Below are positions 32,498-41,150 of a stretch of DNA of 64,000 nucleotides, piece by piece. The stretch covers positions 248,001 to 312,000 of the forward strand of contig NZ_JAGPYK010000002.1 of the NCBI RefSeq assembly GCF_018070045.1. Direction: 5' to 3'. Each line of letters starts with the position of its first letter. Within the stretch, counting starts at the first letter, position 1. Source of the stretch: Micromonospora sp. U21 (GTDB taxonomy: Bacteria > Actinomycetota > Actinomycetes > Mycobacteriales > Micromonosporaceae). A program made the position numbers and the translations under genes. The notes under the pieces were generated by a model. It did not search any database. It had not been told where the DNA came from and saw nothing but the letters and a program-made list of their open reading frames with translations.

Positions 32498-33229
32498 ATG
32501 CGCGCACGCCACGGTTTGCAGGGCCTGTTGCGAGGGTTGCGCCGAACCGAGGTCGGACCCGGTGATCAGGGGCCCTCGCAGGCCGACTCCGAGCTGCTGC
32601 TGCGCGTGCTGTGCCACGAGTTCCGTACTCCGGTCAGCACCCTGACCTCGCTGACCCGGGCACTCGCCGACGAGCGCCGGGAGCTGACCGGCGCGGACCG
32701 GCGGGCCATCACCGAGTTGGCCCGCGATCAGGCCGTACACCTGCAGAGCCTGCTGCGCGACGCGGCCGCCGGCACCGGCGCGCTGGCGCTGACCGCCCAG
32801 CCGGAGCCGGCCGTGCCGCTGGCCGGGATCCTGCGCGAGGCTGCCGCGCTGGTGCCGGCGGACCGCCGGCGGGCTCGGGCGACCCGGCGGGCCTGCGCCT
32901 GCCCGGTGCCCGCCGGCCGGACCCGGCAGGTGTTGGTGAATCTCGTGGAGAACGCGCTGCGGCACGGGCCGGCGGAGGGCCAGATCGGGCTCCACGCCGC
33001 GCTGCGGCGCCCCGGGCTGAGCATCCTGGTCACCGACGAGGGGCGGGTGGACGACGCGCTGCTGGCCGCGATGCGCCGTCCGGCGCCGGTAGCCGGGATG
33101 TCCGGCCTCGGTCTCTGGATCGTGCGACAGCTGGTGGCGGCGGACGGGGGAGTGCTACGGGTGCACCGGTTGCGGCCGCGCGGTGTGGCGCTGGAGGTGC
33201 TGCTGCCCGTGGTCCGCCCGGTGCGCTGA
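32498..33229 (+). CDS. Sensorless histidine kinase
   Basis: A 243-residue soluble kinase consisting of little more than HisKA and HATPase domains. The H-box is LLLRVLCHEFRTPVSTLTSL (His about residue 40), the N-box LVNLVENALRHG and the G-box MSGLGLWIVRQL. There is no membrane segment or sensor domain, so it must detect its signal through a partner protein or act as an intermediate. GAGGGGAG precedes ATG 32498. Its likely partner is the divergent NarL-type regulator, although HisKA kinases usually pair with OmpR-type regulators. Confidence 0.88.
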   Translation: MRARHGLQGLLRGLRRTEVGPGDQGPSQADSELLLRVLCHEFRTPVSTLTSLTRALADERRELTGADRRAITELARDQAVHLQSLLRDAAAGTGALALTAQPEPAVPLAGILREAAALVPADRRRARATRRACACPVPAGRTRQVLVNLVENALRHGPAEGQIGLHAALRRPGLSILVTDEGRVDDALLAAMRRPAPVAGMSGLGLWIVRQLVAADGGVLRVHRLRPRGVALEVLLPVVRPVR

Positions 33230-33312
33230 CCCCGCCGGGACACGGGTTGGCCCGGCCGGGTCACCAGGCGGGGAATCGTCCTCGTGCCAGCTCCCGGCGG
33301 CGAGGAGGACCG

Positions 33313-34050
33313 ATGTTCGGTCACGTCAAGGACCTGCAGTTCGAGGCGAAGCCGGACGGCCCGGACGCGGCGTTCGCCCGCCGGTTGCAGGAGATCCTGG
33401 GCGGCAAGTGGGGCGAGATGACCGTCGCCAACCAGTACCTCTACCAGGGCTGGAACTGCCGGCTGCCCGGCAAGTACAAGGACCTGCTGCTCGACGTGGG
33501 CACCGAGGAGATGGGGCACGTCGAGATGATCGCCACCATGATCACCCGTCTGCTGGAGAACGCCCCTCTGTCCCTGCAGGAAGCCGCCGACGACAACCCG
33601 ATGGTCGCCGCGATCTACGGCGGGTCGAACCCGGCGCACTTCATCCACGGCGGCGGCGGCGCCCTGCCCACCGACAGCAACGGCGTGCCCTGGAACGCCG
33701 CGTTCATCACCGCCAGCGGCAACCTGATGGCCGACTTCCACCTCAACGTCACCGCCGAGGCACAGGGCCGCCTGCAGGTCGCCCGGCTGTTCAACATGAC
33801 CGACGACCCCGGGGTCAAGCAGATGCTGCGCTTCCTGCTGGCCCGCGACACCATGCACCAGAACATGTGGATGGCCGCCATCGAACAACTCAAGCAGGAC
33901 GGCCTGGAAGAAATGCCGGTACCCGACGCCTTCACCGACTCCAAGGAGTTCACCCACGCCCCCGAACCGGTGCTCGCACCCGGTGATCCCCGCCTGTACG
34001 ACACCACCCCGGACCTGGCCGACGACCTGCTCGACGACGACGCCATGTGA
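33313..34050 (+). CDS. Manganese catalase
   Basis: A 245-residue ferritin-like dimanganese catalase that converts hydrogen peroxide to water and oxygen. The Mn ligands are visible in GGKWGEMTVANQYLYQGW, VGTEEMGHVEMIATMI, ADFHLNVTAEAQGRLQVARL and FLLARDTMHQNMW (Glu/His pairs). It is somewhat shorter than the ~270-300 residues usual for the family, mainly at the C-terminus. GGCGAGGAGG precedes ATG 33313. It sits just before the heat-shock protease gene lon, in a stress-related neighbourhood. Confidence 0.93.
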   Translation: MFGHVKDLQFEAKPDGPDAAFARRLQEILGGKWGEMTVANQYLYQGWNCRLPGKYKDLLLDVGTEEMGHVEMIATMITRLLENAPLSLQEAADDNPMVAAIYGGSNPAHFIHGGGGALPTDSNGVPWNAAFITASGNLMADFHLNVTAEAQGRLQVARLFNMTDDPGVKQMLRFLLARDTMHQNMWMAAIEQLKQDGLEEMPVPDAFTDSKEFTHAPEPVLAPGDPRLYDTTPDLADDLLDDDAM

Positions 34051-34148
34051 TGCCGGCGCACCCGCGCGGGAGCTGCTGTTTCCCGTTCGCCGTCCGGAAC
34101 CGGGCAGTGGCCTGGGTCACAGGCCGGAACAAGGGGAACGCTTTGTTA

Positions 34149-34169
34149 CTTGAGTGAGACACGCTCAAG
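34149..34169. promoter_or_regulatory. HAIR operator (HspR site) of lon
   Basis: CTTGAGT-GAGACAC-GCTCAAG matches the HspR-associated inverted repeat (CTTGAGT-N7-ACTCAAG) at all but one position. It ends 22 nt before the lon start and its left arm overlaps a possible -35 (TTGAGT). HspR repressing lon is established in Streptomyces; here it is inferred from the site. Confidence 0.82.
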
Positions 34170-34191
34170 TCAACGCGATAGCAGGTGTTCG

Positions 34192-36522
34192 ATGGCAACT
34201 CTTCCGGTACTTCCCCTGACCGACACCGTGCTGCTGCCCGGCATGGTCATCCCGGTGACCCTCGACCCGACCACCCAGGCCGCGGTCGACGCGGCCCGTG
34301 CGACCGGTGACCGCAAGCTGCTCGCCGTGCCCCGCATCGACGGCGAGTACGGCCCGGTGGGCACCGTCGCCACCATCGAGAAGGTCGGCCGACTGCCCGA
34401 CGGCGAGCCGGCCGCGGTGGTCCGTGGCCTGTCCCGGTCCCGGATCGGCTCCGGCGTGCCCGGCCCGGGCGCCGCGCTCTGGGTCGAGGCGACCGAACTG
34501 ACCGAACCCGCGCCCGCCGGTCGGGCGCGTGAACTCGCCCGCGAGTACCGCGCCCTGATGACGTCGGTGCTCCAGCAGCGTGGCGCCTGGCAGGTCATCG
34601 ACGCGATCGAGCGGATGACCGACCTGTCCGAGCTGGCCGACTCGGCCGGCTACGTCTCCTGGCTGAGCCTGGAGCAGAAGACCGAGCTGCTCGCCGCGCC
34701 GGACGTCACCGCCCGGCTGGAGCTGCTGGTCGGCTGGGTGAAGGAACACCTGGCTGAGCAGGAGGTCACCGAGCAGATCAACACCGACGTCCGGGAGGGG
34801 CTGGAGAAGTCCCAGCGGGAGTTCCTGCTCCGCCAGCAGCTCGCCGCGATCCGCAAGGAGCTGGGTGAGGACGAGCCGGACGGCTCGGCCGACTACCGGT
34901 CCCGGGTCGAGGGCGCCGACCTGCCGGAGAAGGTCCGCGAGGCGGCCCTGCGCGAGGTCGGCAAGCTGGAGCGGGCCAGTGACGCCTCCCCGGAGGCCGG
35001 CTGGATCCGCACGTGGCTGGACACCGTGCTCGAGATGCCGTGGGGGACGCGTACCCAGGACAACACGGACCTGGCCGCGGCGCGGGCGGTGCTCGACGCC
35101 GACCACGCCGGCCTGGCCGACGTGAAGGACCGCATCCTGGAGTACCTCGCGGTGCGCAACCGCCGCGCTGAGCGCAACCTCGGCGTGGTCGGCGGTCGCG
35201 GCTCCGGCGCGGTGCTCGCCCTCGCCGGTCCGCCCGGGGTCGGCAAGACCAGCCTCGGCGAGTCGGTCGCCCGGGCGCTCGGACGCAACTTCGTGCGGGT
35301 GTCGCTCGGCGGCGTCCGCGACGAGGCGGAGATCCGCGGTCACCGGCGCACCTACGTCGGCGCGCTGCCCGGCCGGATCGTCCGCGCGCTGCGCGAGGCT
35401 GGCTCGATGAACCCGGTCGTGCTCCTCGACGAGGTGGACAAGCTGGCCGCCGGCTACGCCGGCGACCCGGCCGCCGCCCTGCTGGAGGTGCTCGACCCGG
35501 CGCAGAACCACACCTTCCGGGACCACTACCTGGAGGTCGACCTGGACCTGTCCGACGTGCTCTTCCTGGCCACCGCCAACGTGGTGGAGACCATCCCCGG
35601 CCCGCTGCTGGACCGGATGGAGCTGGTCACCCTGGACGGGTACACCGAGGACGAGAAGGTCGCCATCGCCCGGGACCACCTGCTGCCCCGGCAGCGGGAG
35701 CGGGCCGGGCTGACCGCCGAGGAGGTGAGCGTCGCCGACGAGGCACTGGCGCTGATCGCGGGGGAGTACACCCGGGAGGCCGGCGTCCGGCAGCTCGAGC
35801 GTGCCCTCGCCAAGATCCTGCGCAAGGTGGCGGTGGCGCTGACGACCGCCCCGGCGCCGGTCCGCGTCGACACCGGCAACCTCGCCAACTACCTGGGCCG
35901 GCCGAAGTTCACCCCGGAGTCGGCCGAGCGCACGGCGGTGCCGGGCGTGGCCACCGGCCTCGCCGTCACCGGCGCCGGTGGGGACGTGCTCTTCATCGAG
36001 GCGACCAGCATGGAGGGCGAGCCGGGGCTGACCCTGACCGGCCAGCTCGGTGACGTGATGAAGGAGTCGGCGCACATCGCCCTCTCCTACCTGCGCTCCA
36101 ACGGGCGTCGGCTCGGCATCGACCCGAACGCTCTGGCCGCGCGCCGGATCCACCTGCACGTCCCGGCGGGCGCGGTGCCCAAGGACGGCCCCAGCGCCGG
36201 CATCACCATGGTGACCGCGTTGGCGTCACTGGTCACCGGCCGCCCGGTCCGCCCGGAGTTCGGGATGACCGGTGAGGTGACGCTCTCCGGTCGGGTGCTG
36301 CCCATCGGCGGGGTGAAGCAGAAGCTGCTCGCCGCGCACCGGGCCGGCCTCACCGAGGTGATCATCCCGGCGCGCAACGAGCCGGACCTGGACGACCTGC
36401 CGGCCGAGGTGCGCGACGCGCTGACCGTGCACACCCTGGCCGACGTGGCCGACGTGCTCGCCCTGGCGCTGCGCCCGACCGAGGTCAAGGCGCTGGACGG
36501 GCCGGCGCTCTTCGCGGTCTGA
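34192..36522 (+). CDS. lon: ATP-dependent Lon protease
   Basis: A 776-residue Lon (LonA type) that unfolds and degrades misfolded and regulatory proteins in the cytoplasm. The N-terminal substrate-binding domain begins LPVLPLTDTVLLPGMVIPVT. Walker A is GPPGVGKTSLG (about 353-363) and Walker B VVLLDEVDKL. The proteolytic dyad lies in the C-terminal domain: PKDGPSAGITMVTALASL (catalytic Ser) and GGVKQKLLAAHRAGL (catalytic Lys). Complete and of normal length. ATG 34192 follows GCAGGTG. The HAIR operator upstream predicts heat-shock control by HspR. Confidence 0.97.
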   Translation: MATLPVLPLTDTVLLPGMVIPVTLDPTTQAAVDAARATGDRKLLAVPRIDGEYGPVGTVATIEKVGRLPDGEPAAVVRGLSRSRIGSGVPGPGAALWVEATELTEPAPAGRARELAREYRALMTSVLQQRGAWQVIDAIERMTDLSELADSAGYVSWLSLEQKTELLAAPDVTARLELLVGWVKEHLAEQEVTEQINTDVREGLEKSQREFLLRQQLAAIRKELGEDEPDGSADYRSRVEGADLPEKVREAALREVGKLERASDASPEAGWIRTWLDTVLEMPWGTRTQDNTDLAAARAVLDADHAGLADVKDRILEYLAVRNRRAERNLGVVGGRGSGAVLALAGPPGVGKTSLGESVARALGRNFVRVSLGGVRDEAEIRGHRRTYVGALPGRIVRALREAGSMNPVVLLDEVDKLAAGYAGDPAAALLEVLDPAQNHTFRDHYLEVDLDLSDVLFLATANVVETIPGPLLDRMELVTLDGYTEDEKVAIARDHLLPRQRERAGLTAEEVSVADEALALIAGEYTREAGVRQLERALAKILRKVAVALTTAPAPVRVDTGNLANYLGRPKFTPESAERTAVPGVATGLAVTGAGGDVLFIEATSMEGEPGLTLTGQLGDVMKESAHIALSYLRSNGRRLGIDPNALAARRIHLHVPAGAVPKDGPSAGITMVTALASLVTGRPVRPEFGMTGEVTLSGRVLPIGGVKQKLLAAHRAGLTEVIIPARNEPDLDDLPAEVRDALTVHTLADVADVLALALRPTEVKALDGPALFAV

Positions 36523-36533
36523 CGCTCCAATCG

Positions 36534-36570
36534 TCAATGCCCCCGCCGTCCCGGACGGCGGGGGCATTGA
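36534..36570 (+). terminator. lon terminator, 17-bp perfect stem
   Basis: TCAATGCCCCCGCCGTC and its exact complement GACGGCGGGGGCATTGA enclose CCG, 12 nt after the lon stop. Its last bases overlap the -35 box of the next gene. Confidence 0.88.
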
Positions 36571-36594
36571 TGTGTACACGTATGGGTCTACTGT
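36567..36594 (+). promoter_or_regulatory. Promoter of the DoxX-like gene
   Basis: TTGATG (36567-36572) and TACTGT (36589-36594) are separated by 16 bp. The perfect palindrome GTGTACAC (36572-36579) lies just after the -35 and may be an operator. Confidence 0.6.
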
Positions 36595-36652
36595 CTCGCT
36601 CGAACGCACAACGAGTCTCCCCGCCGCGAGGCGGTCCCTGGAGGAAACCCCC

Positions 36653-37057
36653 GTGAACGTGGTGCTCTGGATCATCCAGATCCTGCTCGCCGTCGTCTTC
36701 GCCGGCGCCGGCGCGGCCAAGCTGACGCAGCCCAAGGACAAGCTGCGCGACCTGATGCGGTGGGTGGACCCCGTCCCGCTGTCCCAGGTCAAGGCGCTCG
36801 GTGCCGTCGAGTTGCTGGCCGCCATCGGGCTCGTGCTGCCGCCGCTCACCGGCATCGCCACCGTGCTCACCCCGCTGGCCGCGCTCGGCCTGGTCATCGT
36901 CATGATCGGCGGCATACTGGTGCACCTGCGGGACATGAAGAAGCAGGACACGGAGGACCGGCGTCGGACGGAGATCCAGGGCGCGATCACGTGCGCGGTG
37001 CTGCTCGTCCTCGCGGCCGTGGTGGCGTGGGGTCGCTTCGGCCCGTACGCCTTCTGA
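36653..37057 (+). CDS. DoxX-like membrane protein
   Basis: A 134-residue protein with four hydrophobic helices: VVLWIIQILLAVVFAGAGAA, LGAVELLAAIGLVLPPLTGI, VLTPLAALGLVIVMIGGILV and AITCAVLLVLAAVVAWGRFG. The GAGAAKLTQPKDKLRDLMRW segment after helix 1 is typical of DoxX-like (DUF4267/DoxX_2) proteins. GTG 36653 has GGAGG 8 nt upstream. Role unknown, probably membrane redox or small-molecule related. Confidence 0.85.
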   Translation: MNVVLWIIQILLAVVFAGAGAAKLTQPKDKLRDLMRWVDPVPLSQVKALGAVELLAAIGLVLPPLTGIATVLTPLAALGLVIVMIGGILVHLRDMKKQDTEDRRRTEIQGAITCAVLLVLAAVVAWGRFGPYAF

Positions 37058-37103
37058 TCCTCCCGCCGGCGACCGTCGTACCCGGCGGTCGCCGGCGGTG
37101 CGC

Positions 37104-38834
37104 TCAGCGGTGGTCGCCGCCGCGGTCCCGGCGCACGGTGGCCTTGCGGCCCTTGATGGTGCTGCCGCGCAACCCGGCGATCACCTCGTCGGCCATCCCC
37201 TGCGGCACCTCAACCAGCGAGAACCGGTCGGCGATCTCGATCGAGCCGATGTCCCGGCCGCTGATCCCGGTCTCGCCGGTGATCGCGCCGACCAGATCCT
37301 GCGGGCGCACCCCCGCGCGCCGGCCCAGGCCGATGAAGACCTGGACGCCGTTGCCGCCCGGGCGCGGCCGGCCGCCACCGCGCCGGTCACCGCCCCGACC
37401 GCCGGCCTCCGGCCGGCCCTCGCGCGGGCCGCGCACCGGCGCCTGCGGGATCTCCTCCTCGTCGTCCGAGCCCGGTGAGGTCACCTCGTGTGCCAGCTTC
37501 ACCGCGGCGAGGGCCACCTCCATCAGGTCGAACTCGTCCGTCAGCGTCTCCACGATCACCCGGTACGGGTCCAGGTCGTCCTCCAGCAGGCTCTCCCGCA
37601 GCGCCGCCTGGGTCAGCTCCAGCCGGCGGGTGCGCATGTCCGCCACCGTCGGGATCTTGTCGATGGTGATCCGCTGGCCGGTCACGCGTTCGATGGTCTT
37701 GAGCATCCGGTGCTCGCGGGGCTCGGCGAGGGTGATCGCCACGCCCTCCCGTCCGGCCCGGCCCACCCGGCCGATCCGGTGCACGTACGACTCCGGCGCC
37801 GACGGCACGTCGTAGTTGACCACGTGGGTGAGCTGCTCGACGTCCAGCCCGCGGGCCGCCACGTCGGTGGCGACCAGCAGGTCGGCGGTGCCGGCCCGCA
37901 GCCGCCCCATCACCCGGTCCCGCTGCTCCTGGCTCATCCCGCCGTGCAGCGCCTCGGAGCGGTAGCCCCGGCCGTTCATCGTCTCGGTCAGCCGGTCCAC
38001 CTCCTCCCGGCTCCGGCAGAACACGATCGCCGCGGTGGGCGACTCGACGTCCAGCACCCGGCCCAGCGCGGCGGGCTTGTGCGCCCGGGTCACGATGTAC
38101 GCGCTCTGCCGCACCCGGGGCGCCTCGCCGGCCACCTGCTGCTCCCGGCCGATCTCGATCCGTACCGGCTCCCGCAGGTGCTGGCGAGCCATCCCGTCGA
38201 TCCGGGACGGCATCGTGGCCGAGAAGAGCACGGTCTGGCGCTGCGCCGGGGCGTGCTCCAGGATCGCCTCGATGTCCTCGGCGAAACCCATGTCGAGCAT
38301 CTCGTCGGCCTCGTCGAGCACCACCGTGGCCAGCCCGCCCAGCCGCAGCGTGCCCCGGGCGATGTGGTCCAGCGCCCGCCCCGGGGTGGCCACCACCACG
38401 TCCACCCCGCTGTCCAGTGCCCGCAACTGCCGCCCGATCGGCTGCCCACCGTAGATCGGCAGCACCCGGGCGCCCAGGTCCTTGCCGTAGCGGTGGAACG
38501 CCTCGGACACCTGCACCGCCAGCTCACGGGTCGGCACCAGCACCAACGCCACCGGGTCCCCGCCGTCGCGGTGCGCCGGCATCCGGTGCAGCAGCGGTAG
38601 TGCGAACGCCGCCGTCTTGCCGGTGCCGGTGGCCGCCTGGCCCAGCAGGTCCCGACCCCCCAGCAGCGGTGGGATCGCCTCCCGCTGGATGGGGGTCGGC
38701 TCCTCGTAACCGAGGGCGGCCAGCGCGCCCAGCAGTTCGGCGCGCAGCCCCAGCTCCGTGAAGGCGTTCGCCTCGTCGGTGCCGTCGGGGGTGGTGTCGG
38801 TCGGTGCGTCGTGCTGTGCAGGTGCGGAACTCAT
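37104..38834 (-). CDS. deaD: DEAD-box RNA helicase (DeaD/CsdA-like)
   Basis: A 576-residue ATP-dependent RNA helicase. Q motif and motif I are LGYEEPTPIQREAIPPLL and GQAATGTGKTAAF; motif II is VLDEADEML, motif III FSATMPS, and motif VI YVHRIGRVGRAGREG. A RG-rich linker (GGRGGDRRGGGRPRPGG) leads to a C-terminal DbpA-type RNA-binding domain (VQVFIGLGRRAGVRPQDLVG). It probably unwinds structured mRNA and helps ribosome assembly, especially in the cold. ATG 38834 has AAGG about 10 nt upstream. Confidence 0.95.
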   Translation of the reverse strand: MSSAPAQHDAPTDTTPDGTDEANAFTELGLRAELLGALAALGYEEPTPIQREAIPPLLGGRDLLGQAATGTGKTAAFALPLLHRMPAHRDGGDPVALVLVPTRELAVQVSEAFHRYGKDLGARVLPIYGGQPIGRQLRALDSGVDVVVATPGRALDHIARGTLRLGGLATVVLDEADEMLDMGFAEDIEAILEHAPAQRQTVLFSATMPSRIDGMARQHLREPVRIEIGREQQVAGEAPRVRQSAYIVTRAHKPAALGRVLDVESPTAAIVFCRSREEVDRLTETMNGRGYRSEALHGGMSQEQRDRVMGRLRAGTADLLVATDVAARGLDVEQLTHVVNYDVPSAPESYVHRIGRVGRAGREGVAITLAEPREHRMLKTIERVTGQRITIDKIPTVADMRTRRLELTQAALRESLLEDDLDPYRVIVETLTDEFDLMEVALAAVKLAHEVTSPGSDDEEEIPQAPVRGPREGRPEAGGRGGDRRGGGRPRPGGNGVQVFIGLGRRAGVRPQDLVGAITGETGISGRDIGSIEIADRFSLVEVPQGMADEVIAGLRGSTIKGRKATVRRDRGGDHR

Positions 38835-38959
38835 GCGCCAAGCCTTTCATCACGCCGCCGCACCCGCTGCGGCGACCGGCACAACGCGCCGCGGGAGCCT
38901 CGGGCCGCCCGCCGGCCCGACCCCCACCGCCGGACGGTCCGCGACGGTGGGCGGCCCGC

Positions 38960-39862
38960 TCAGCCGGTGGTCAGGATCGCCAGGATCACGGCGACGCCCA
39001 GAATCGCGTCGAGCACGCCGCACCACTCGGCGTAGCCGCGCGGCACCACCCGGCCGCTGCGGTGGTGGGCCAGGTCCCAGCCGGCGTGCGCCAGCCAACC
39101 GAACGCCACCAGCCACGCGGCGGTCCGTCCGCCGGCCGTGACCGCGACCAGGGTCAGGGCGACCCAGCCGACCAGGCCGAGCAGTTGGGTGGTGAGCACG
39201 CCCGGTCCGCGTAGCGTGCCGCGGGCCAGGCCGATCACCAGGTATCCGCCGGGCAGCACCAGCATCGTCCAGGGGCTGAGCACCTTCGGGTCGAACACCA
39301 TGTCCAGGCCCATGAGCAGCGCCAATCCGGTCGGCCAGCGGCGGGCGAGCGCCACCACGGCCGGATGCCGTCGTACCGGCACCGGCGTCTCGTGCCGGTG
39401 CCGCACCGCCACCAGCACCATCGCCGGCACCATCAGCAGGTGACCGCCGAGCAGCAGCGCGTCGCCGTCCAGCAGGCCGGCCCGAAACGGTACGAGCAGC
39501 AGCAGGAACGGGACGTACATCGCGGCGGCCATCTCGCCGACCGCACGCCACCGGTGTGCCCGGTACCGCATCCACACCGTCATGCCGACGGTCATGTTGG
39601 TGGCCATCACCAGCGCGGCCACCTCCGGGCGACCCAGCGCTCCGGCCAGCCCCAGCGCGGTGCCGGCCAGGTCCCACCACGGGGCGAGCAGCAGCATCCC
39701 GGCGACCATCGCGAGCGCCATCTCGGCGAGGTGCCACCGCAACCGCCGGGAACGGCCGGCCGCCGTCGTGGCTGGCGTGCCCGGCGCTGCCGGCCGGTCG
39801 GCCAACAGCGACCCGGCTGGCGGTACGGCGAGCGTGTCGGTGTGCGTCCATGTCTTCTCCAT
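38960..39862 (-). CDS. Polytopic membrane protein, unknown function
   Basis: A 300-residue protein with seven or eight membrane segments, including WHLAEMALAMVAGMLLLAPW, LVMATNMTVGMTVWMRYRAH and MYVPFLLLLVPFRAGLLDG. The middle part (MATNMTVGMTVWMRYR...W..EM) recurs in actinobacteria under a dubious flagellar FliP-like label; no flagellar genes are nearby, so I do not endorse that name. Upstream of ATG 39862 is CAGGCT followed by 7 nt, a weak leaderless-type promoter identical to the one at 50419. It is divergent from a histidine kinase gene. Confidence 0.8.
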   Translation of the reverse strand: MEKTWTHTDTLAVPPAGSLLADRPAAPGTPATTAAGRSRRLRWHLAEMALAMVAGMLLLAPWWDLAGTALGLAGALGRPEVAALVMATNMTVGMTVWMRYRAHRWRAVGEMAAAMYVPFLLLLVPFRAGLLDGDALLLGGHLLMVPAMVLVAVRHRHETPVPVRRHPAVVALARRWPTGLALLMGLDMVFDPKVLSPWTMLVLPGGYLVIGLARGTLRGPGVLTTQLLGLVGWVALTLVAVTAGGRTAAWLVAFGWLAHAGWDLAHHRSGRVVPRGYAEWCGVLDAILGVAVILAILTTG

Positions 39863-39961
39863 GCCGTCCAGCCTGGCGGCGACCCGGCGTTGGTGGGCAG
39901 GCCCGTCCGTCACCGGAAATCCGTGCGGATCGCACGGGTCGACCGTGACATCTCGCAGTGG

Positions 39962-39989
39962 TGGACCGTGCGCGGAGCCGCCCTAGGAT
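39962..39989 (+). promoter_or_regulatory. Leaderless promoter of the kinase gene
   Basis: TGGACC (39962-39967) and TAGGAT (39984-39989) are separated by 16 bp, and the -10 is 6 nt before GTG 39996. No ribosome binding site is present. Confidence 0.65.
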
Positions 39990-39995
39990 CGGTGC

Positions 39996-41150
39996 GTGGC
40001 GAGCGAGGCGGTGACTCCCCGGGCGGACCGCCGGCTGCACCGGGCGCGGCAGGCGACCCTGCTGTCGCTGGCCACCGGCGTCTGGACGAGCGTGCTGCTG
40101 CCCGCCGTCGGCCTGACCCGGGACGCTGACCCCCGCCGCGTCGCGCTCGGCGCGATCGGCATCCTCGCCTTCGCGGCCACCCAGACCGCCGTGCTGTACG
40201 CGGCCGTGACGCCGTGGCTCGACCAGCGCTGGCGGCGCCGCGCCCAGCTGAGCCTGGCGGCGGTGGCGGTGCTGACCGTCCCGCTGGTGGGGCCCGTGGC
40301 GGCCGGTGCCTGGCAGACCTGGGCCTGGCTGGGCGCTTCGTTGATCGGCATGGCGCCGCTGCTGGTCCGTCACGCGGGCGCGCTGGCGGTGACCGCCGCC
40401 ACCCTTCTCGTGTCGGCGGGCGTGGCGTGGTGGACCGGCGGCTCCGTCGGGCGGTACCTGGCCGTGAGCGGCGGAATCGGGGTGGGCGTCGCGGCCGTCA
40501 ACTGGTTCCAGGTGTGGTTCTGGGACCTGCTGGTGGAGGCCCGGCAGGGCCAGGCCGCGCAGGCCCGGCTGGCCGCCGCCGAGGAGCGGCTGCGCTTCGC
40601 CCGCGACGTGCACGACGTCCTGGGGCACAGCCTCACCGTGATCGCGCTGAAGGCCGAACTCGCCGCCCGGCTGGCTCCGGTGGACCCGGAGCGGGCCGGC
40701 CGGGAGGCCACCGAGGTGCAGCGGCTCGCCGTGTCCGCACTGGCCGAGGTCCGGGAGACCGTGCACGGCTACCGCGCGGTCGACCTCGGCGAACAGTTGG
40801 CCGCCGTGGCGGGCGTGCTGCGCTCCTGCGGGCTGCGCTGCACGGTGCTTCCGCCACCGGCCGACCTGCCGCAGTCCGTCGCCACCGAGCTGGCGGTGGT
40901 GCTGCGCGAGGCGGGGACGAACGTCCTGCGGCACAGCCGGGCCGACTGGTGCCGGATCCACATCCATCGGGAGGGTGAGGTGGCCAGGATGACGGTGACC
41001 AACGACGGCGTCGACGACCGGGGTCCGGACGAGCACAGCCACGGCCTGCGCGGGCTGGCCGACCGGCTCGCCGCCGTCGGGGGCGAGCTGCGGGTGCGCC
41101 GCGAGGACGCGGTGTTCATCCTGGAAGCCATCGTGCCGGTGGCCTCGTGA
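39996..41150 (+). CDS. DesK/NarX-type sensor histidine kinase
   Basis: A 384-residue membrane kinase. Five or six N-terminal membrane segments (for example LLSLATGVWTSVLLPAVGL and LGASLIGMAPLLVRHAGALA) precede a HisKA_3 domain with phospho-acceptor RFARDVHDVLGHSLTVIALK and an HATPase domain (ELAVVLREAGTNVLRHSRAD and SHGLRGLADRLAAVGGEL). The short loops imply sensing within or at the membrane, as in DesK-like thermo/lipid sensors. It overlaps its response regulator by 4 nt (GTGA). Transcript probably leaderless. Confidence 0.93.
   Translation: MASEAVTPRADRRLHRARQATLLSLATGVWTSVLLPAVGLTRDADPRRVALGAIGILAFAATQTAVLYAAVTPWLDQRWRRRAQLSLAAVAVLTVPLVGPVAAGAWQTWAWLGASLIGMAPLLVRHAGALAVTAATLLVSAGVAWWTGGSVGRYLAVSGGIGVGVAAVNWFQVWFWDLLVEARQGQAAQARLAAAEERLRFARDVHDVLGHSLTVIALKAELAARLAPVDPERAGREATEVQRLAVSALAEVRETVHGYRAVDLGEQLAAVAGVLRSCGLRCTVLPPPADLPQSVATELAVVLREAGTNVLRHSRADWCRIHIHREGEVARMTVTNDGVDDRGPDEHSHGLRGLADRLAAVGGELRVRREDAVFILEAIVPVAS

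Noticed and set aside
34102..34124. Possible third CRP-type site upstream of lon (AGTGGCCTGGGTCACA)
   Set aside because: The left half departs from TGTGA at two positions; it may be part of the GGCCTG...CAGGCC inverted repeat instead.
38960..39862. Calling the membrane protein a flagellar FliP
   Set aside because: The resemblance is limited to a short hydrophobic stretch, and there are no flagellar genes in the window.
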